A stretch of DNA of 64,000 nt from Bryoerythrophyllum caledonicum (lineage: Eukaryota > Streptophyta > Bryopsida > Pottiales > Pottiaceae), in contig OZ020525.1 in assembly GCA_963971425.1 (NCBI GenBank), positions 11,538,187-11,602,186 on the forward strand, read 5' to 3'. Shown here piece by piece: positions 56,756 to 64,000 of this stretch. Each line of letters starts with the position of its first letter. Position 1 is the first letter of the stretch. Made by a program: the position numbers and the translations under genes. The notes beneath the pieces are model-generated. The model saw only the letters and a program-made list of their open reading frames with translations. It searched no databases and had not been told where the DNA came from.

Positions 56756-57367
56756 GTAGATGATATCTTGCATGATCTATTATGGTCGTCGATTCTTCCA
56801 AGCCTTGTGAGCTCATCAGCCTTAAAGGTCTAAGGTCTTATGCCTCACTCATTCACTCAATTCCTTTAAATTTGGATCTTAGTTCTTGGAGGTGTCATAA
56901 GATATAGTTTCCTACCTAAAACAAGATCTATGAAGCATGTAGAACTCAAGGGCCTCCAACTTCACCAAGGACAATAAAATGAATTTTTTCTCATCTTTCT
57001 ATGATGCATACGGTTTAGAACATATCTTCCAATTCATGGTCCATTCCTTCCACCTCTATAGTTTAATCCTTTAGTGTTTAAGAGGCCATGGCAGGGTCGT
57101 CTTTTGTTCTTTTTCTCTTGTAACTCTTTCTAGAATCGTCTATTGTCTCTTGCGTACTCTGAATGCATTCTGGGCATAGATTTTTGTGTTGAAATGTATT
57201 CATTGTGTAAATGATTATTTGCCTAATTTGCTACACTCTTAGATTGTCTCTAACTCTTGTGGTCCACGTAGGGGCTAAAGCGTTAGATCCTTTAGTTCTA
57301 GAGGTTTTATTCATATTATTAGAGGAGTTCAATTGCTCCATGGAAATACGCTCCAAGTAACTACTAA
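56756..57367. other. no gene seen
   Basis: Mixed-composition sequence with short frames only. Confidence 0.4.
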
Positions 57368-57775
57368 GAGCATCTCTACCAAGGCTCGCTGCCCCAATGA
57401 AAATGGCCGGCTTGCAGCGCCAAACTTCATAGTCACCTCCACCTCATCACTTGAGGTCGGCGCCCTAGTCAAGCGGTGTAACTGTGTTTTGCATCAAACA
57501 CGGTGAATTCATCAATTTTGCCAAGTGGAGGGCAAATTCTACCTGTGCCACGACCCAATTGTCGAAGGGCATGTGGAGCTCAAGTTCGCGTCAGACCCAT
57601 TGTTTCGGCTTTCCGATTGGCTTCCCATGTTTACATCACGTTATTTTGTGTGTAAATTCAGTGATCCGATGCATCACTGCATGCTTATACATGGCAAGGA
57701 TGCTGCGTGCCTCTCTCCACGTGAATGTCCCTTGGCCCACCATGGCCAAATTGATGTCTTCAAGTGGAGATGCTC
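57368..57775. mobile_element. TAA-flanked MITE (Harbinger-like), first of two
   Basis: The element is 408 bp, starting GAGCATCTCTACC and ending GGAGATGCTC, with TAA at 57365-57367 and 57776-57778. Only about 10 bp of the terminal repeat is well conserved. Short frames inside (57484-57873) are not credible genes. Confidence 0.65.
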
Positions 57776-57778
57776 TAA

Positions 57779-58141
57779 GAGCATCTCCACCGGTGTGCAA
57801 CATCAATGGAGGAGTGGGGTTGTGGACAAATTTTAGTCCACCTGCTTGCAAACGACGCCGGGGTTCTATCTAGGGAGGCCTCCAACCCTCTCTCCCCATA
57901 ATACGCTGGTGGAGGTGGAGCGGGCCCGGAGGTCCTCCCCGCTAGGTCCTTCCTATTTCATCATGATTGACTCTACTCACACACTTGCCAACAATTCATG
58001 CAAAATCATGCATGCAAAATCAACATTAAGAATCACGCATAAAAGTTGGAGAACCGGTGGGGCTCCCCCTCCGCCGCTGTGAAAAGAAACGCCAGGTTCC
58101 AAAAAGTGCTCCACCGGCGTTGCGAACCGGCGGAGATGCTC
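57779..58141. mobile_element. TAA-flanked MITE (Harbinger-like), second of two
   Basis: The element is 363 bp with terminal inverted repeats of about 22 bp: GAGCATCTCCACCGGTGTGC at the left and GAGCATCTCCGCCGGTTCGC read inward from the right. TAA flanks it at 57776-57778 and 58142-58144; the left TAA is shared with the neighbouring MITE. Confidence 0.8.
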
Positions 58142-58784
58142 TAATGGGCCATGAAGCCTTCTAACCAAGGTGGAGGTACCTGAAACCAAGAAGGTACCTT
58201 AATCCGCTAATATGTACCCCCTCCGTGCTTTCAGGAATCAAATGTAGTTCCACGCAACATGATTTGAAATGGTCACATCACGGACATATCAGCGGGTGAA
58301 GACTTCAGGTACATAATGTACGATATTCCCTAAAGCGATAGAAAGGCGTACATAACAGCGGAAGAAGATGTAGTACCTTTCAACATGCACTGAAATAACC
58401 CAAGGAAGTACATACCAGCGGATGTAGACTCAGATGGCATATGAGGCTCCCGGCGATTCCACTGGCCATTCTCGTGCTTCCATCCATCATTTCCGATTCC
58501 CAAGTACATAGACGCAATCAACCAACTGCAACTCCGTGCATCACCGTCTTCACCTCCGATCACACATCTCAATCATGTCACACCCCGGACGCCGTTGCTG
58601 CAACCAAATCGTCGTCACGTCACTTGAATCAGACAGCAAACCGAAGCGATTAGGAGTTTTCAGGGAGAGCAGTAGGTGCTAGCTGAGGATTCGAGATTTT
58701 GAGGTCAGAGATGGTGGATCTGTGAGGGTTTGGGGTTTATGAGTGGCCATGTAGAGGGAGAGAGGGAGAGAGAGAGAGAGAGGC
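58142..58784. other. upstream region of TMEM245
   Basis: Contains the promoter and 5' UTR of the gene that starts at 58785. A GA-rich run (58756-58782) lies directly before the ATG. No clear TATA box is seen. Other short frames here are not supported. Confidence 0.5.
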
Positions 58785-61700
58785 ATGGCGAGCGCCGTGA
58801 GTCAGGCTGTTCCGGAGCTGCACCGGATCCCGTCGTGGAAGGAGATGTACGACGGCGGATCCGCCAACACCTCGCCGTCGCGACCTCCGCGTAAATCTCT
58901 GTTTCTCTATGAATTGCCGTTTCTGAAGTTTTGGTTGGTTTGCGGATTAAGTGTTGGCTATGGAGTGGCATTTTTGATTTTTTTTGAATTTTTGGTTCGA
59001 GCAGTCGCTCCATTGTTCTCTTCGTTGGAATCAATTTGGCTAATCTGATGGTGAATCGCTGTTTCTATTTTTTATTTATTAAATTTTTCCTTGGTTCAGT
59101 GATTAGATTTTGGTTCTGAATTGCCATTTGCGGTTTCGTTTTCGAAATTCTGGTTGGATCAGGGCTTCAATTGTTTGGCCATGAATTGCTGTTTGCCATA
59201 TGTTTTGGAATTTTGATGTAAATTTTGATGTAAGGTTGATTTAAGGTTCAGGCCACACAGAACGGTTCTGACACAAATACTGTCGTTTACTGGTCCGATC
59301 AGTCTCTCTATTTTTTCTCATTGGAATTGTTTTGGGCTGATCTGATGGTGAATTGCCGTTTTCTGACTTTTTAGTTGCTCAGGGTTTAGATTTTGACTTT
59401 GAATTGCAGTTTTTGAATTTCTGAAGGGTTTGGATGGTTTAGGGAGTAGGTTTTGCCTATGGATAGCCGTTTCCTATTTCTGGTTAGTTTAAGGTCTAGG
59501 TTTTGATGTAAATGCTGTTGTTTACTGGTTCTAACGTTTTGGATAATCTGTTGGTGAATTGCGGTTTCTGAAAAAAACTGGTTGGTTTTGGGATCAATAT
59601 TTGATGCAAATGCCGTTATTGATCGATTTAAGCAGGTGGACCAGTTCGTGTGCAAAGTCCGCCGGCGAAGGTGCTTGTGGACCAGGGCGGGTCATTCACC
59701 AAGCTGCTGAGAGCGTCGCCGGAGGGGAAGGAGATGGCAAAGAAGGAGGAGACGGTGGAGAAGGAGTCCGAGAAGGAGGCTGAGGTGCAGGTACAAGGGA
59801 AGACGGCGAAGTCGAAGAGCGCGAGGTTCGACGCGATCATCAACCCGAGCACGCTGAACGTGGACAACGCGCAGCTGGCAATGTACATCGCGATGGCGCA
59901 CGCGATGCTGGTGCTGGGCATCCTGATCATCCTGGGCATCGGGCTGCTGCTGCAGGGGTACTGGAAGCCGATCCAGTGGGCGGTGCTCATCTCCATGCCG
60001 CTGCGGGAGATTCAGGGCGTGCTGGTGAGCTTCTGGCAGGCGCCGCTGCAGGCGGGCATGCTGGAGACGGTGCTCGCCGTGCCGGCCTTCCTTCTCCGCA
60101 ACATGGTGGAGACCGGGTATGACGCTCGCGACGCCGTGCTCGGGATGGCCAAGGGCAAGGGCGGGCGGAAGAAGATCGGTTTTGCGAAGCTCCTGCGGTG
60201 GCTGCTCACGTTTGCAGTGTGCACTTTGGCGTATGACTTCCTCGGCCCTGTTATTCTTGCTTCCGCTGCGTTTGTCGGCCTCTTGGCGTATGCTGGTTTG
60301 AAGACGCTGTGGCCGTTCTTCGAAACCGCTCCTCTGCGCACTCGCACGTTTAAGAAGAAAGGGAACAGCAGCGCCGTGTTGCTCTACCGGTGGACGGTTC
60401 AGCCAGTTGTGGACACGCTGCGGTCAGCTTTCTACTCTGATAGCTACCTGGATTTTTTTTCTAATTACTTAAGTGAGGCAAACGAGACCCTGAGTTTTGA
60501 CATCTTTTCTCATTTTATATCATTAGAATCAGCCCTAAATAGCTCTTAATATCTGCTCAAAGAGAGAAAAGGCAGCTAAGTCTCATAGTACAACATGACC
60601 CCTTCATTCTCTAAGGCGACTTAAACTACTTCTAATTTGAGTTTAGAGACCACCAAGCTCTTTCTTACTTAATTGAGGGATTCTAGATGAGAGATTACCT
60701 ACCCCTTCCATTGATCTAGTAGCTATGAAGAGTGAGGAAAGAGGAGTATCATAAATCAAAACAGGGCTATCTTATTGAATTTTAAGGTGACTTTGGATGC
60801 CTTGGGGTTGATCGTCCAATGATTTCTATGACAGCGTGAGAAGGGATTGGACGAAGGACAATGTTCTTAGAGTTTTACATGGACGCTTTTTTACAGGTGG
60901 AGTAACCGGGTTGTGACACGATCGTTAGCAGCAAAGTTGCCAACTATCGTAGCGACTGTGCTCATCCTTCTCATATTTGTGAGTTTCTTGGGCGGGTCGA
61001 TTTTATTCACCTACAAAGTAGGTTTAGAAGCGAAGGATGCATTGGTCACTGTCAAGACGCACGTGGACCACAGTAATTATGCAGAGACAACGGGGCTTAA
61101 CAAGTGGTTGGAAGAGAATAACGTCACGCAGCAGCTGGAAGCCTACACGGGCCAAGCTTATGATACGTTACTGCAGCAGGTATGAATGGTCACTTCAATT
61201 TAATCTACTTTTATCTGTTTTGGGATAAAATAAGTACTGAGTCACGGTTGTTTTCGAGAGATAAATGATTGGAACGTTCCACGATCTCATCTGGTGACTC
61301 TTCGTTGTGAAGATCGATGCGTTCGCAGAACAGAATAACATGACTGAAGCGGTCAATGTCGCCAAAGAGTTTTTGAGCGGGTTTAAGAGTAAAGGAGACT
61401 CGAAAGTTATCACAGTTGCTCAAAACCAGACGGCGATGGTAACCTTGGCTAGGCCTTCACATCCCCTTGTGGAAAGGCTTCAAAATATCAAGGTCAGGAG
61501 CTCTAGATCTTACCTTCAAACTGCTGCATACCGCCCGCACTTCTCTGTATGGTTTAGATATGCAATTGATTGAGAGCTTCTGCGCATCTCCTTCCTAATG
61601 CAAATATTTGTCTTTCTGTGACTTCGCTGCTGACTCAAAATGTGGATACATCACAGATAAAGCTACGAACTTATGACTTTGGAGGGGCCTATGCAGAGGG

Positions 61701-62889
61701 CGAGGCAGCCGCAGGTCTGGGCCTTGAGCTGTTCCAGATTGGCCAAGACGATCTAATGGAAAAGGCAAAGCAAGCATTACAGAAGTCTTCGGACATCGGG
61801 AAGACGTTGGTGCTCAGCGGCTCAAGTCTGATGGGAAAAGGCTTTTACATGGTTCTGTTCCTATGGAGCTCAATCGCCTCAGGCGCTTGGGAGCTGTTCA
61901 ATATCATCACCCAGACTATAATTTTCTTCTCGGTGTTGTATTACCTGATAACCTCGGAGTCCGGTGGCGTTATGAACCAGGCGCTTAACATGGCGCCGCT
62001 CTCAGACTCCGTCCGGAGCCGCTGTGCTACCGTGCTTGACCACGCTGTGAGCTCAGTCCTTTTGGCTAACATGAAGGCTGCTATCTTCCAGGTAACACCG
62101 GATCATTGCTACCTTGGTGTTTATTTCCATTTCAGATTTGGAGCAAATTGGTCACTGATTGCCATGTTGAGATTCTCTGTTATTTGCAGGCGACTTTTAC
62201 TTGGCTTTTGGACACGTGGTTCCGAATCCACTTTCGTTACATGTCAACGTTTCTTGCTATGTCGCAAGCCGTGTTTCCACTCTTCCCCAACTGGCTATGT
62301 GCCTTCCCCGGAGGCGCACAGCTCGTACTGGAGGGGCGGTACGCTGAGGCCGCGGTGCTTGTGATCTTACACGTGTATGGGATGGACTACGGCTTGGGGA
62401 AAATCCACATGGAGATTCCAGGCCATAATACTTACCTCACAGGGTTAAGCATCGCCGGTGGCATGGCCTTGTTTTCTCCAGCTATCGAGGTGCGTAATCT
62501 GACCACCACTCTTTCAATATAGTCTATACAGTACAAATTGAATCAGCAGCTGACTTGTCAATGTCATGAGCATTCTTCAGTACACTGATTATTGCAAATA
62601 GGGAGGGTGGGGTTTATCGTGAGGGAGGGTGATTAGTGAAGGTGATACTAAAATTTCAATCCATGAGGCTGTAGCAATTCCAGCTTGTGCTGAGATTTTG
62701 AGGTTTTGCAAAACAGTGTCTGCTTTGGGAATCAATGTCACACATATTAGCAATGATTAGTGTGCTGATAAGTGGCTTTTCTGTGAGCAGGGTGTCATCC
62801 TGGGACCTCTCATTATGACGGTGCTTCTCGCAGCCAAGAACCTGTATGGCGAGTTTGTGCTGGGAATTCCCATGGACCTGAAGTCTTGA
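58785..62889 (+). CDS. TMEM245: TMEM245 homologue, AI-2E family multispan membrane protein
   Basis: Seven exons: 58785-58890, 59636-60422, 60897-61179, 61313-61492, 61657-62091, 62190-62489, 62791-62889, total 729 aa. All introns are GT..AG. The second donor (CTGCG|GTCAGC) is the least certain; it was chosen because the next exon needs phase 2, and the frame reads on to an in-frame stop if unspliced. The start MASAVSQAVPELHRIPSWKEM follows a GA-rich leader. Membrane segments are visible (AHAMLVLGILIILGIGLLLQ, IVATVLILLIFVSFLGG, IIFFSVLYYLITSESGG). LYYLITSESGG, YMSTFLAMSQAVFPLFPNW, AQLVLEGRY and TYLTGLSIAGGMALF match the plant TMEM245 group, and the C-terminus GPLIMTVLLAAKNLYGEF is typical of AI-2E permease-like proteins (PF01594). 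Its transport substrate is not known. Exons are much richer in GC than the surroundings. Confidence 0.9.
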
Positions 62890-64000
62890 ATTATTGAAGA
62901 AAACTCATGGGTGACCAGACCCCCACACTCAGCAACGGGCATATTTGACAGAGAGGTGTTGATTTGCGAAATTGATTGATGCCCAAACGCTCAAGAATAA
63001 CCGCCACTTCTCAGCATATCCATGGCATCGAAGTTGATGGATTTTCGAAACTTGCACTAAGAGTATGGTACCTTTGATAGAGATGTGAAAGCTTGGCGAG
63101 TCAATTGGTAGAGATTTTTCTTCATTGAGTTGGAGTTTTTCGTAATCCAATGTTATATACTTGTGGCATGCCAGCATTGGCAGACTGAGTGTGGTGGGGA
63201 TTGCATTTTGGGGAGCGCCGGCCTTTCAATAACTGAAGAACGAATTTCCTGCTTCGAAGGTGAAATTCTCGTATGATGCAGGTATCTCATCTGAAGATCG
63301 CTCCATTGTAGATTATGTTTTGGTTTGAAGTCCAGTGTCCAACTTGGGTCTGGAAGTGGTCTTCTACAGCATGTAAAATTAGGTGTAATCATAAATGTAA
63401 TCTCGTGCACATTGATGAGGTACTGAAACAAAGATTGTGCTCCCAAAGTTGGATTATGGGAATGAGTCGTTGAATTTGGTCACGAATGAACGTCAACGCG
63501 GACAGTGGTTTCGCAGTCGGTTGGCTTTAACCCCGAAACGAATCTTTACAAGTACGAATGATTGTAAACAATTCTCTCGGGGAAACTTATAGAGAGTTAC
63601 AACCTGTTTGTACCTTGCGGCTATAGCCAGAACATGTTGAAGCTAGAACTAGTGGGGTGGGGTGAAACTTCCTAGTAGAAATTGAGCCAGTTCATGAACC
63701 TGGGAAGCAATACACGGGAATGGGTGCTGTCCCTCTAGGCATTGATTAGTGAAATTCATTCTCTATTAGAAGCTCACGGCCACACTTTGAATTCTCGTTT
63801 CCGAACTGTTATCTAGATAAGCTCAAAAGTTAGAGCCCTACATTAAACCTGGGCACTTCCCTGAGAGTATCAACTTGCTTTTAGTAGGTGTGTCTGGCTT
63901 TCTATCCCATCATTGATACGGTCAGAAATAAAGCCGACGTCACTCCCAATCATCACCCAACCACGATACCATGTTCGAAAATCCCAGCCTGAACGTTCAA
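62890..64000. other. 3' flank of TMEM245, no further gene
   Basis: Probably holds the 3' UTR in its first few hundred bases. Minus-strand frames at 62929-63446 have no recognisable domain. I see no RNA gene to the end of the window. Confidence 0.45.

Noticed and set aside
57484-57873. Small overlapping genes
   Set aside because: They lie within MITEs and have no domain or splice support.
63230-63290. rRNA-like phrase (GAAGGTGAAATTCTCGTA)
   Set aside because: Short similarity to an 18S rRNA segment only; the surroundings do not match.

Overview
The window is nuclear DNA of a green-lineage (streptophyte) eukaryote. Two ordinary host genes support this: an intron-containing class I-like small heat-shock protein (HSP20) and a seven-exon plant-type TMEM245 homologue. 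Plant-style repeats also fit: a TAA-flanked PIF/Harbinger element with a Myb/SANT-like partner gene and TAA-flanked MITEs beginning GAGCATCTCC. The LINE with RNase H and a 2A motif, and an LTR-type element carrying a DNA methyltransferase domain, are more like charophytes or early land plants than typical flowering plants, but I cannot name the species.

Layout. 0.2-6.4 kb: an intact 744-codon RING-H2/coiled-coil gene and a protein-kinase-like gene. The kinase-like gene is interrupted by three in-frame TAG codons and lies between two arrays of a CpG-rich AGTCCGCGG repeat; a TATA box sits just beyond the first array. 6.6-10.1 kb: a broken LTR-type retroelement on the minus strand with gag-like, protease-like and C5-methyltransferase-like parts. 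10.9-17.0 kb: AT-rich, no gene seen. 17.03-20.36 kb: a decayed but end-complete PIF/Harbinger transposon. 23.2-23.7 kb: a pogo-like transposase remnant. 30.3-34.7 kb: an unclassified 4.4-kb element with perfect 32-bp terminal inverted repeats and a 5-bp target duplication. 36.1-37.0 kb: HSP20 and its heat-shock promoter.

38.1-53.1 kb is a nest. An old dispersed repeat (R) is split by a TA-flanked MITE, and the MITE is split by a LINE of about 13.5 kb (39,270-52,807, minus strand) with a 13-bp target duplication. The LINE has a 4.2-kb leader with an upstream open frame and candidate mini-introns, ORF1, a very long ORF2 (poly-Asn/poly-Gln, a 2A ribosome-skipping motif, APE endonuclease, reverse transcriptase), an unrecognised middle segment, RNase H with a C-terminal zinc-finger-like motif, and a 3' hairpin with a TTC-type tail. 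Two frame offsets break its polyprotein; an 11-bp tandem duplication explains one of them.

53.4-58.1 kb holds further MITEs and two 3' fragments of related LINEs. 58.8-62.9 kb is TMEM245.

The LINE is the most unusual system here, chiefly for its 2A motif, the lack of an AUG at the start of ORF2, and the coding-looking leader. The methyltransferase-bearing retroelement and the repeat-bracketed kinase-like gene come next. All calls rest on reading the sequence; no database search was run.
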